From the NCBI GenBank assembly GCA_907163345.1, contig CAJQUN010000332.1, positions 248,001 to 312,000 of the forward strand: a stretch of 64,000 nucleotides of DNA. The letters are read 5' to 3'. Source of the stretch: Haberlea rhodopensis (taxonomy: Eukaryota > Streptophyta > Magnoliopsida > Lamiales > Gesneriaceae). Below, in pieces: positions 22,336 to 34,756 of this stretch. Below the pieces are notes generated by a model that had not been told where the DNA came from, searched no databases, and worked only from the letters and a program-made list of their open reading frames with translations. Position numbers and translations under genes: made by a program. Every line of letters begins with the position of its first letter. Position 1 is the stretch's first letter.

Positions 22336-23572
22336 CATTCATGTCAAGAATTAATGACTATATGCATGGCTATGAAACAGGGACATTGGAGTGTCCAGGG
22401 TGTATAGGCATTAGAGGAATGTTGGGTAAAGACCCACTACTCTATTGATTTTCTTCCCACAGTATGGTATGCCGTGTGGAAACGTCCATCTTATTGGTAG
22501 GTTTGAAGTGAACCTAGAGGGGCAGCGACTAGTTTGTCTGTCGTGTGTATGCAGCACCAAGAGGGGCTTGCTAGAGCCGTTATACTGCTCGTAGGAACCA
22601 AGTGGCAAATCGTAAGGTGATACGATGTGGATTGTGGTGGACTCTAGTAGTCACCATGTCATCGAGGTTGAGGTTGTGCATGCCTCACTGAAACGTGTAT
22701 ACGTTATGTTTAATCTTGGTGAGACTTGTCTGTGACAGCTCATGATGTTGGAGTACCAACAAAAGAGTCATCAAGTCGTCGTTGATTCGATCTGGGAATC
22801 CATGTATTTGGGATGCAATGGGTTTATTGCACGTCCTTTCAAGTTTGAAACTCTGAGGAGTCTCGATTGTTTGTTTATGACCAGGATGTGGTTCTTGGGA
22901 TATCCAGAGGTGGACATCTTATGAGATATCTTTTGTGTGAATCTGTGGCCGCGAGTTGCCCAATTTGAGTTGCAATGATGTGACTGCTCCTTCGACAGAG
23001 GAGGTTTGAAAGTGGAAACCAGGTTTGGTGTGTGTACACCGTGGAATACTAGTGTTTCCCTCGTAACGATGTATGTTAGACATCGTGAGTCATGATAAGA
23101 GATGTCATTGAATGATATCTACGATGGAATCGGGAGCGATTCGGATCCTCGCAGTTTCAGTTGACTAACTGCTTTTGGATTGTTAGCGTGGGTTGCGCTG
23201 ACGCTTTTTGACGTTATGATGGATTTGGAAGTCTGTTCCACTTCAGAGTTGACACGAGGTCAACGTTCCCACAGTTGAGGTGTCATTCAGGATGCGTTCT
23301 TACTGGTTGTATTAGAACGAAGGATGATTGTCCGATCTACAGTCGTAAGTATCGGTTGTTTTGCAGTCATGAGGGACTGACTTTTGGGATGACCCGCATC
23401 GAGGTACGTTTGCCTCTTGGGTGATATATTGGTTTTGGGTAAGTCGCCCTGTTTCAGAGTTGATGTGAGGTAAGTATCCTCGCGTTTATTAAGACGATTC
23501 TGTTATGATCTAGAATCGAGGTTATGGCTCCATGTTGTGGTGTACCCCGGGTGTTACGGGATACACCGGTGC

Positions 23573-23608
23573 TAATTTCGAGGACGAAATTCTTTTAGTG
23601 GGGTATAT
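23573..23608 (+). promoter_or_regulatory. Polypurine tract and hairpin box of element B
   Basis: AATTTCGAGGACGAAATT (7-bp stem, AGGA loop), then a short spacer and AGTGGGGTATAT before the LTR. The same arrangement precedes LTR 3 at about 39275-39310. Confidence 0.8.
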
Positions 23609-26063
23609 TGTGATGACCTGGGATTGGAGATGTTAATCCCGGAGTGTTAATAACCCCTAAAGATGTTTTACGTAGCGATTTGGAGTTTAATCGCGGTGTT
23701 GGGCCTTCTGGGCTCGTCTATTTGAGTAGTTGGGATCGTTGGATCTCGAGGTTGAGATTGTATTCTCATTTCGGTGAAAACCTGTGAGTTGGGTTTTTAG
23801 TTTGACTCGGAATCTCGGGTGCTTGGTGTGGGCACCGGTAGGGGGTTTTTGAGTTAGAGAGAGAGTTTTTGAAAACAGATGATTTTTAATGAATCATGAT
23901 GTATTTGTGGGGCTATTAGTATTTCGGTGTATTTTGCTATAAATACAAGTTGAAGCCGAGATTTTTATTAAAATCCCATTTTCAGCCCCAACCCGCGTCT
24001 CTCTCTCTCTCCCGCCGATTCCCGAAATTCCTGCCCAGCCCGCGCACGAAAACGCCTCGCCCGCCGCCGTCCGGCCGCCGATCGGCGCGTCCGACCTACC
24101 CACGGCTTCGTCTCGACCAGCGCTCCTTTCCCCTCCGTCAATTCGAAGTTTCATCGCGGTTTGAGTTCGAATTTTACAGAAGAGCGGCGATCCCCAAATT
24201 CTAGGGTTTATCGATTTTGGTCGATTTTTCTTCCGATTTTCGTTTGGGTAACGTTCTTTACCTCTTTTTCGTCCCTCTCACGTAATTCCCTGCTATTTTT
24301 GGTGGATTTGTGTTCGAATGTAAAGAACTATAAGGGTTCGAATTTAAGGGATTGTTTGGTTCGAAAATTGAGGGCTTTAAATTCGAAAATTGGGGGTTTT
24401 TGGCATGAGGATGATGATTCTTGTTGTTATTCGATTTATTCATGTTTAAATGAATTATGATGCTTTTTGGGTTCGATTTGTGAGATAAGGGTTCGAAAAT
24501 TTGTAGGGTATCATTGAACAATTTTCGTTGTTGTCTCATTCGTTCCCCTCCCTGCATGTACCCTGCCCCGGGTCTTTTAAATGATTTATTGTCGTGTGTT
24601 GACGATATGTTGAGGGTTATGGGTGTGCTTGAGCATGGGTTGCATGTTCGTAAATAATCGTGAATTATTTATCGTGTTAGCACATCATTCCTCGGGGCAT
24701 GGAACTCGAGCAAGGTTTGGCTCGGACTTCGAGGATTTAAGGTACGTTTATCGTACGAGCATAACTTAAATGATGTTTTACAAGTATGATGCATGATTTA
24801 AAGTACATGAAATGCTTTACTATGATGGCACCGTGACTTGGTTACGTTATGTTGAATCACATGGTGAAATGCTTGGTGCCGCTATGAAGCGAGCAAATGA
24901 TGGGTGTGGTCGCTACGGAGCGAACACCAGTAGTATGACGCTACTTTGAAGCAAGAAATGAAAACGTGGTGTTGATTAGATATCTAGGATATCTGTATTT
25001 TATTCCCTATTGGTAATGAATAGGAACAGAGACGTAGTTAATCAAAGAAGTGATTAACTAGTATCGGAAGTTAAGGAAGTCTCAATATGATATCTAGAAT
25101 TATGATAATTGCTAGATAAAGAAAGATGTTATGAAATGTTGTTAATTCGAAACTGGTTAGGGTTAACCAATATGATGATTAACTGCATATTCAGGATTTG
25201 ATGATCTATCTGCTTTGAGAACAGGGTTATTACAGGGGTACGCTAGGATGATGATGATACCATCCAGGAAGTGTCACATATGGTCCACAATATTTACATT
25301 TTCGTAAATTATGTATTATGTCATTATGATTATGAAATTGTGGAATTTGTATGCTCACCCCGTTGGGGGCTGTCTCTGTTGGGACAGGTGGACAGGTACA
25401 TCGATGGCTTTGGAGATGAGCTCGAGCTGTTGATTGGATGTACTCCCAGGATCGTGGTACCAGGGCTTGAAGGAGCACGGTATCGTATAGAGTACCTATA
25501 TATATATACACCCATGATGGTTATACACATGATTATGATGCTCGCATGTGAGCACGATGGTACTTGTATATGGGTTGTATATAAAGGCATGAGCCTTTCT
25601 CCCTCTCATTCTATGTTGCATGCAATTAGATGTAGAATTGCTAAAGGAGTATGAGAGTTATTAGTGTATGTGGGTGTTGAAACCCACTTTTGTTGCCATA
25701 TGTGTGGTGTCTTCCCTGGCTGGGAATTTACTTGATATTACTGCTTTCTGATGAGTTTTATGTGTTCCCTGGCCGGGAATTATGTTGTGTGCTGTACTTT
25801 TATTTCGGGATAGCTCTATTTATGGGGAGACTCTGCCCAAATTTTTATAAAAGTCCACAATGTAAAAGTGGTGTAATGGGCGAACTCTATGAGTCTCTTG
25901 TTGTTAGGATTATAAACTTTTAACTTTGTATGTTAAAGAAAACTTTGTAATTGCCATTCAATGGTAAAGTACCATCGGAGTTCCCGAATGATTTTATGGA
26001 AAGCATGTGCCACACATAATGATTAATACACTAATCAAGGGTTAAGTATTTGGGGTCCTTACA
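23609..26063 (+). repeat. Element B LTR 2 (central, shared)
   Basis: 2455 bp, differing from LTR 1 at about three places by eye, one of them a 2-bp change in a TA run. It has a polypurine tract on its left and a primer-binding site on its right, so it serves both internal regions. Confidence 0.93.
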
Positions 26064-27967
26064 TTAGTGGTATCAGAGCAGTGGTTGCTCATTGGGGCTG
26101 TTGAGGGCCTAGGAAGCTATTGATAGCACATATTTATGCATGATGGCATTAATGTTATACGACATGACTAATTGTTTATGTGCTTTTATGATATGAGAAG
26201 TGGTATTGCTAACCATTGTGGTTGCAGGAATCGTGTGGAACACGATAGGATGGCATTAATAGCGATGTCTAACACTCTATATGCTACGTGCCAAGGAACC
26301 TGATTTTGGAAGAAAATCAGGGAAAAGAAAGATATGATGTATTGTCTGAGGACAGACTGGGTAGACAACCGACAGTGGAATACTTCGATATGGTCTCAAT
26401 TATTACTGAATATACTAATGCGTTTGTTCATGTAATGCTCAAGCAAGGAAGGTACGTAAGAAACGTACGAGCATCAAACGGTAACATATTCCAAAACTAT
26501 GACCTTGCACTAATTGCATGAATATTTATGATGATGATTATGATGAATAAGTTATGATGATGATGTTTACGATGATGTTTACGATGATGATGATTATGAT
26601 GATGTTTATGATGATGTTTACGATGATGTTTACGATGATGATGATTATGACGATGTTTACGATGATGATGATCATGATGATGTTTATGATGACGTATATA
26701 TGAGTGGGTAAGATGCCCCTGTGGTAAGATGCCACACAATGTTTATGATATGGCAAGACGCCATATGAGTGGGTAAGATGCCCCTGTGGTAAGATGCCAC
26801 ACAATGTTTATGATATGGCAAGACGCCATATGATTGGGTAAGATGCCCCTGTGGTAGGATACCACACAGTGTTGACGATATGGTAAGACGCCATATGATT
26901 GGGTAAGATGCCCATGTGGTAAGATGCCACACGATGATTATATTATGGTAAGATGCCATATAACAGGGTAAGATGCCCATATGGTAAGAGACCATACGAT
27001 GTTATTATGTGGTAAGACGCCACAGGGTAAGATGCCCATATGGTAAGAGACCATACGATGTTATTATGTGGTAAGACGCCACAGGGTAAGATGCCCATAT
27101 GGTAAGAGACCATACGATGTTATTATGTGGTAAGACGCCACAGGGTAAGATGCCCATATGGTAAGAGACCATACGATGTTATTATGTGGTAAGACGCCAC
27201 AGGGTAAGATGCCCATATGGTAAGAGACCATACGATGTTATTATGTGGTAAGACGCCACAGGGTAAGATGCCCATATGGTAAGAGACCATACGATGTTAT
27301 TATGTGGTAAGACGCCACAGGGTAAGATGCCCATATGGTAAGAGACCATACGATGTTATTATGTGGTAAGACGCCACAGGGTAAGATGCCCATATGGTAA
27401 GAGACCATACGATGTTATTATGTGGTAAGACGCCACAGGGTAAGATGCCCATATGGTAAGAGACCATACGATGTTATTATGTGGTAAGACGCCACAGGGT
27501 AAGATGCCCATATGGTAAGAGACCATACGATGTTATTATGTGGTAAGACGTCACAGGGTAAGATGCCCATATGGTAAGAGACCATACGATGTTATTATGT
27601 GGTAAGACGCCACAGGGTAAGATGCCCATATGGTAAGAGACCATACGATGTTATTATGTGGTAAGACGCCACAGGGTAAGATGCCCATATGGTAAGAGAC
27701 CATACGATGTTATTATGTGGTAAGACGCCACAGGGTAAGATGCCCATATGGTAAGAGACCATACGATGTTATTATGTGGTAAGACGCCACAGGGTAAGAT
27801 GCCCATATGGTAAGAGCCCATACGATGTTATTATGTGGTAAGACGCCACAGGGTAAGATGCCCATATGGTAAGAGACCATACGATGTTGTTATGTGGTAA
27901 GACGCCACAGGGTAAGATGCCCATATGGTAAGAGGCCATACGATGTTATTATGTGGTAAGACGCCAC
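26064..27967 (+). mobile_element. Element B internal region, copy 2, left part
   Basis: Same order as copy 1 up to the hairpin array, with a few single-base changes and a shorter ATGATG run. It is broken at GCCAC (27963-27967) by element C, inside the array. Confidence 0.92.
26700..27967 (+). repeat. Hairpin minisatellite, copy 2, left part
   Basis: Same 65-bp then 59-bp units as the array at 20505-21775. It continues after element C at 37398 for about two more units, to about 37480. Confidence 0.93.
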
Positions 27968-30608
27968 TGTAAGGACCCCAAGCCCTTAAACCTTTATTAG
28001 TGTATTAACCACTATGTGTGGTACATGCTTTCTATAAATGTCAATCGGGAAGCTCTGATGATACTTAATCATTGCCTGTCAATAAAAGACTCATATGTTT
28101 GCCCTTTACCAACCCCTTGGTGCCACTTTTCACATTGTAAACCTTTACAAAAATTTGGGCAGAGTCTCCCCATAAATAGAGCTATCCCAAAACAGAGTAC
28201 AACACATAACAAAATTCCCGGCCAGGGAACACATAATACTCAACAGAAAGCAGTAATACAAGTAGATTTCCCAGCCAGGGAAGACACCACACATAGGTCA
28301 ACAAAAGTGGGTTCCAACACCCACATAATACACCAATGACTCTCATATCATTCTAGCAATTCAACCTAATTGCATGCAACCTTAAATGAAAGAGAGAAAG
28401 GCTCATGCCTTTATATACAATCCATATACAAGTATAATCGTGCTCACATGCGAGCATCATGAATATGAATATGTATAAATCCTCAGGTGTATATATAGGT
28501 ACTCTATACGATACCGTGCTCCATCAAGCCCTGGTACCACGATCCTGGGAGTACCTCAAATCAACAGCTCGAGCTCAGCTCCATAGCCATCGATGTACCT
28601 GTCCACCTGTCCCAACAGAGACAGCCCCCAACGGGGTGAGCATACCAATACACAAAATCCCATAATCATAATAATGAAATTCATAATTTACAACAAGGTA
28701 AATGCTAATGAATTTAAATGATACTCCCTGGATGGCAACATCCTCATCCGGGATTCCGTGTACTGTCCCTGTTCTCACAACATCAAACTCATCAAATCTC
28801 ATAAATCAGTAAATCAACACATTGATTTACACATCGCATGCCTGATCCTCGAATATCAACATATAGTGATTACAAATTCATTAAACATGCAATTACAGAT
28901 ATCACAATATCTAATACTGATTTCACAACCTTGCTATCAATCACAGATAGCTCAAATGCCTTAGCATTTATTTTACCAATCCTTCATTATACTTAGACAT
29001 CTCAAGTGTCTTATAATGAATACATGAGTCTACAAACCTAGACATCTCAAATGTCTTATAATGAATACACGATTCTACGAACTTAGACATCTCAAATGTC
29101 TTACGAAGAATACATGATTTTACAAACCTAGACATCTCAAATGTCTCATAATATAGTCATATAAACCCAGTACCCCATATATCATGCAAGAGTCATCCTA
29201 CTCTAGTGTCACGCACGCTACAAGCGGCGATATCAAGATTTGGGTCATTCCTTGGCTATATCAACATATATGTATAACCATACGCAAAACATTCAATGCA
29301 ATCAAAAACACCTTATGCATTTCACATATATATAGTAATGCTCGTACGTCGCACGTACCTTAAATCTCCGAAGTCCGAGCCAAGCCTTGCTCGAGTTCCA
29401 TGCCCCGAGGAATGATGTGCTAACACGATAAACAATTCACCATTATTTACGAACATGTAACCTATGCTCAAGCACACCCATATCCCTCACAACATTGTCA
29501 ATACACGACAATTATCCTCTTAAAAGACCCGGGGTAGGGTACATGCAGGGAAGGAAATAAATGAGACAATCGAAATTTGTTCAAGAATGCCCTACAAAAA
29601 TCGAACCTTAATCTCACAATTTCGAACCCAATAAAATACCATAATTCATCTAAAATGTGAATTAATCAATCCATAGCATGAATAATCATCCTACATGCCA
29701 AACCCCCAAATTTGAAATCCAAATCCCTAAAATTCGAAACCCAAGCCCCTAAAATTCGAAATCCAAGAAGCATCATAATGCATCTACAACATGAATTTAT
29801 CAATCCATAACAAGAATCACCACAACCCTTCCAAAACCCCCAAAATCGAACCCATTTCATGCACCCAACCAAAATTTCGAACCAATCCCACCAACAACAA
29901 TAATCCGAACAAATCGAACACAAAAATGGCAGGGAATTGCACGAAAATAACGAAAAAGGGGTTAGGATGATTACCCAAACGAAAATCGGAAGAAATCGGA
30001 CCAAAATCGAAGAACCCTAGAATTTGGGGATCGCCGCTCTTTCTCAAAATCCGACTTCCACACGCGACGAAACCTCGAATTGATGGAGGGGAAAGAAGCG
30101 CCTCGTCGAGACGAAGACGGGGGTAGGTCACACGCGCCGATCGGCGGCCGGACGGCGGCGGGCGCACCGCTTGAAGCCGCGGGGGCAGGGGCTGACGGGA
30201 GTGGCGCGCGGGAGGGAGAGAAGAATAAAGGGGCTGAAATGAATTTTGTGTAAAATTTTGGGTTTAATTGGTATTTATAGCAAAAATACCCCGAAAAATT
30301 AATAGCCCCACAAATACATCATGATTCCTTAAAAATCATCTGTTTTCAAAAATTCTCTCTCTAACTCCAAAACCCTCTACCGGTGCTCACATAGCACCCG
30401 AGATTCCGAGACACATCAAAAACCCAACTCTTAGGTTTTACACCGTAATGTGAATACAATCTCAACCTCTGGATCCAACGATCCCAACTGCCCAAATAAA
30501 CGAGCCCAGAAGGCTCAATACCTCAATTAAACTCCAAATCGTCACGTAAAACCACTTTAGGGATTATTAATACTCCGGGATTAACACCTATAATCCCTGG
30601 TCATCACA
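27968..30608 (-). repeat. Element C 3' LTR
   Basis: Ends in TGTAAGGACCCCAAGCCC on the plus strand at 27968 and CATCACA at 30608. In sense order: TATAAATA (minus strand of 30272-30279), GC-rich leader, GTACGT hairpin with 3-nt loop (29344-29358), a 45-bp array of AGACAT/ATGTCT hairpins (28995-29146), an acceptor-like CTGTCTCTGTTGGGACAG (near 28605-28622), and twin TTCCC/GGGAA hairpins (about 28215 and 28268). Confidence 0.93.
28995..29146 (-). repeat. Four-unit 45-bp hairpin array in the C LTR
   Basis: AGACAT-CTCAA-ATGTCT hairpins start at 28995, 29040, 29085 and 29130, an exact 45-bp period. The first has a GTGTCT arm, a wobble-compatible change. Duplicated at 35784-35935 in the other LTR. 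Confidence 0.85.
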
Positions 30609-33059
30609 TTATCCCCCACTAAAAGAATTTCGTCCTCGAAATTAGCACTGGTGTATCACGTAACACCCAGGCTGCACAACAACATGAAGCCATAACATCG
30701 ATTCCTGACCATATCAGAATCGTATTAATAAACGCGAGGATACTTACCTCTCATCAAACTCTGAAACAGAGCGACATACCAAAACCAACATATCACCCAA
30801 GAGGTAAAACGTACCTCGATGCGGGTCATCCCAAAAATCAGCCTCTCATGACTGCGAAACAACTGATACTTACGACTGTAGATCAGACAGTCATCCTTCG
30901 TTCTAATACAACAGTACGAACACATCCCGAATGACACCTCAACCGTAAGAACGTTGACCTCGTGTCAAACTCTGGAGTGGAATAGACTTCCAAATCCATC
31001 ATAACGTCAAAGAGCGTCAGCACAACTCAACGCTAACAGTCCAAAAGCAGTTAGTCAACTGAAACTGCAAGGATTCGAATCGCTCTTGATTCTATCGTAG
31101 ATATCATTCCATGACATCTTTACCAAGACTCTCGATGTCTAACATACATCGTTACGAGGGAAACACTAGTACAACTACGGTGTACACATACCAAACCTGG
31201 TTTCCACTTTCAAACTTCCTCCATCGAAGGAGTAGTCGCCTCATTGCAACTTAATTTGGGCAACTCACGGCCACAAATTCAAACAAAAGACATCTCACAA
31301 GATGTCCACCTCCGGATGTTCCAAGAATCACGTCCTGATCATAAATAACAACCGAGACTCCGCAGAGTTTACATTTCTTAAGGGGCATGCAATAAACCCA
31401 TTGCATCCGCAACGCTTGTGTCGTCAGCGACACTCAACCAATCCGAAATCCTGCCATCCCTTGAAAATCCTCGGATTTAACAATCCAAACTTGGGAAGGC
31501 TGTCGCATAACTCGAAGGAAAACACCAACAAGGGAAATACCTTAACCCTCACAAGAAAATCCCTCCTCAAGGGAGTCAACTAACTTCACGATCATTCCTC
31601 ATAATCATCGTGCCATGGAGATTCCCAATCTCAAGGTGTTCCATATCTCTCATCAGAGATTTAACCATCCAAAAAATAGCATAACTCTATGCTTAACAGA
31701 GAGGAAATCAATAACTGGCATCCGTATACTCACCGGTATACCTGCCTAAGCACTGATGTCGCATGCATACTCAATGCACTCGGCTCGGGTATCTACCACA
31801 TATCCCTAAGCCCCAAACACAACCGTCAATTCTGAGTCATTCCTTACTCAGTGGAGGATGAAAATCGACGATTAACAATACACGGTGTGATTCCCAAGAT
31901 CAACACCACTTGCACCAACTTACCGAATCTTTCAAGATTCCCAAATAGGTATAATACTACCTCCTTCCTCGCAAGGGAAATGCCATCGAACTCGAGATCC
32001 ACAAGTCTCGAACCATCGTTCGGAAAAACTGGATACAATAACACCCATTGTATCCCAATACACGGGTTCCTTTAGATTGAGTCAATAACAACCTGATGAC
32101 TCTCTTGTTGGTACTCCAACATCCTGAGCTGTCCCAGACAAGTCTCCAAGATTTAAACATAAACGTATACACGTTTCAGCGAGGCACGAACAACCTTAAC
32201 CTCAATGACATGGTGACTACTAGAGTCCACCACAATCCACATCGTATCACCTTACGATTTGCCAAACTTGGTTCCAACGAGCAGTGTAACGGCTCTAGCA
32301 AGCCCATCATGGTGCTACACACACGCGGCAGACAACCTAGTCTCTGCCTCTTTAGGTTTACCTCAAACCTACCAACAAGACGGACGTTTCCACATGGTAT
32401 AACATACTATGGGAGAAAACTCAATAGAGTAGTGGGTCTTTATCCAACATTCCTCAATGCCGATACACCCTGGACAACCCAATGTCCCTATGTACTTAAC
32501 ATAACCTGATCCTACTCCCTTAGGACCCATCCTACACCCTCAAGGGTGGTGTGACCATGTCCACCACATGTCACATCGACAGAAAGCGAGTACTTTCCTC
32601 CATGATTACTCCTGTCGTCAAAACACATGGCCAAAAGCCATTCCAACGAGCATACCTCAAGGGTATCACCACTCGTAATATGATCGCCTCAATCGTAAGC
32701 TGCGGTACAATCCCATGTACAGCGCATCCATCCATTCCTCGAGCAACCCGCTCGGTATAAGGGTCACGTCCATCGGTGTCGCACACACCACCTTGTGCTC
32801 GGTACTGGCACCCAAGGCATACTACTGAATACGTATACTCAACGCATCGATCATCGTAACGATGATGCATGTCTAATAAGACATCTCCTACACCATCGTC
32901 ATCGTCATCCCGTGACGACACATGCCAACTCATGGCATCTAAAACATTGCCCACTAGTGACGATACATGTACATCAGCGTATGTCATCCACTAACATGCT
33001 AGTAAAATAGGCATAATAAACATGTATATCAATGCATGCCAGCTACAATAAAGCTAATA

Positions 33060-33960
33060 AAATAGCAATATCTCATACCTCATCGCTAGTGATATAGCGT
33101 CATACCTGTCTCCGTCGCTCAATAATAGTGCGTAATCAGCACCCATCGCTCGAAGGCGGCAAAATCCTGTGCTGAGTACATAGCGGCAAAATCCCTCGCT
33201 ATAGAATCGACGGCATGACACCTCGTCATATAATAAGTGGCATGAAACCTCGCTATATACCTGAGTATGAATCATCGTCCACATAGTAGCGGAAAGAGGC
33301 ATCGCTATCAATACACCTGGCGGAATGAACCATCGCCAATAGATATAGCGGAATGAACCATCGCTATAAATACACCTGGCGGAATGAACCATCGCCAATC
33401 AATATAGCGGAATGAACCGTCGCTATAAATACACCTGGCGGAATGAACCATCGCCAATAAATATAGCGGAATGAACCGTCGCTATCAATACACCTGGCGG
33501 AATGAACCATCGCCAATAGATATAGCGGAATGAACCATCGCTATCAATACACCTGGCGGAATGAACCATCGCCAATAGATATAGCGGAATGAACCGTCGC
33601 TATAAACCGTGTCCTCATAGAGAAATGAATATAAATCGACACAGCGGGACACATCACCGCTATCATCCGTGTCATCACAAAGGAATGAATCATCATCCTA
33701 ACAAGCGGCATCTCATCCTCGCTTCTTCATACAAGCGGTATCTCATCCTCGCTTCGTATGGCATACCCCGCCTCCATGTGCAAGCGAGCATCCCTGCCCG
33801 CTCCACATTTTTAGCGGTACAAGCATAAGCTTCTTCATACAAGCGGTATATCATCCTCGCTTCGTATGGAATACCCCGCCTCCATGTGCAAGCGAGCATC
33901 CCCGCCCGCTCCACATTTTTAGCGGTCAAGCATAAGTATAAAAATTCTCACTGTCATAAG
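33060..33960 (-). repeat. AGCG-type hairpin arrays in element C, partly with 59-bp period
   Basis: From about 33290 to 33606, hairpins with ATAGCG/CGCTAT arms alternate with TGGCG/CGCCA arms around the same 11-nt loop. CACCTGG starts recur at 33314, 33373, 33432, 33491 and 33550, an exact 59-bp period. Diverged units lie to the left. On the right is a second set with ATACAAGCG ... CGCTTCGTAT arms (about 33690-33930). Confidence 0.9.
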
Positions 33961-34189
33961 CAGGACTCCTGGAATGTATAATCATCATTCCTTTTTTATA
34001 CTCCATATTTCCTGTAACCTGCAACCATCAGGGTTAACAACAATAGCCATATACGCTATGCATCCACATTCAATTCATAATAAAAACACATTATGAGAAT
34101 GTATGGTTCACAAATAAATGTCATGATATCCTTCTTTAAATCCTTATTTCATCCTGAGCCCTTATCATTAGTACATTTTAATGCTTCTT

Positions 34190-34345
34190 GCTACTCCAGG
34201 AAAGCGGAATTCTTCCTCGCTTCCACTGGACTTTAGCGTTGCTACTCCATGTAAGCGGAACTCTTCATCGCTTCCAATGGACTTTAGCGTTGCTACTCCA
34301 TATAAGCGGGACTCTTCATCGCTTCATATGGACTTTAGCATAAGC
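34190..34345 (-). repeat. Three-unit hairpin array with changing outer arms
   Basis: Units share AAGCG...CGCTT inner arms. The outer arms pair as CCAG/CTGG, CCAT/ATGG and CCATAT/ATATGG in successive units, with about 55-bp spacing. Confidence 0.8.
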
Positions 34346-34740
34346 CATTAAAATCCTTACTAAGATAACTTTGACTCAAGACATGCATATGCAAAAACAA
34401 TGCACAATAACATATATCATAACCTCAATGCACCACTTTGCATTCATCATGTGTCAACAAGACAACGTAAAATACATGTTACCTCGGAAATATCCCTTTA
34501 TCTGATTTTCTTAAAACCAGCTTCCTTGGCACATAACACACGGAGTGCCAGACATCCCCATAAATGTCATCCTATCGTGTTCCACACGATTCCTGCAACC
34601 ACAATGGTTAGCAATACCACTTTTCATATCATAATAGCACATAAACAATTTGCTATGTCATACAACATTAATGCCATCATGCATAAATATGTGCTATCAA
34701 TAACTTCCTAGGCCCTTAACAGCCCCAATGAGCAACCACT

Positions 34741-34752
34741 GCTCTGATACCA
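34741..34752 (-). promoter_or_regulatory. Primer-binding site of element C
   Basis: GCTCTGATACCA on the plus strand, i.e. TGGTATCAGAGC in sense, four bases from the 5' LTR. Confidence 0.9.
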
Positions 34753-34756
34753 CTAA

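Larger units (their letters stand above)
19847..23608 (+). mobile_element. Element B internal region, copy 1
   Basis: Opens with the primer-binding site at 19851 and a splice-acceptor-like GCTAACC...GGTTGCAG (about 19989-20010). Then come the GTACGT hairpin (20235-20251), ATGATG-rich DNA, the 59-bp hairpin array, ATGATG-rich DNA again (21860-22335), about 1.25 kb of non-repetitive sequence shared with elements C and D, and the polypurine tract. Frames here are short and broken between families, so it is read as noncoding. Confidence 0.9.
30609..34756 (-). mobile_element. Element C internal region
   Basis: About 4.1 kb. The left 2.4 kb (30609-33050) aligns in part with the D and B internal regions. 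Frames of up to about 138 codons exist, but they are not preserved between families. 33060-33960 and 34190-34345 are AGCG-type hairpin arrays. The right end has a splice-acceptor-like element (minus-strand GCTAACC...TTGCAG, about 34592-34612) before the primer-binding site. No protein domain recognised. Confidence 0.88.

Noticed and set aside
22742..22924. Open frame shared between the B and D internal regions (about 60 codons)
   Set aside because: The similarity follows from high DNA identity. Element C breaks the frame, and no start context or domain is visible.
32571..32987. 138-codon open frame in element C
   Set aside because: No recognisable domain. The equivalent region in element D (15970-16374) reads in different, broken frames, so it is not a conserved protein.
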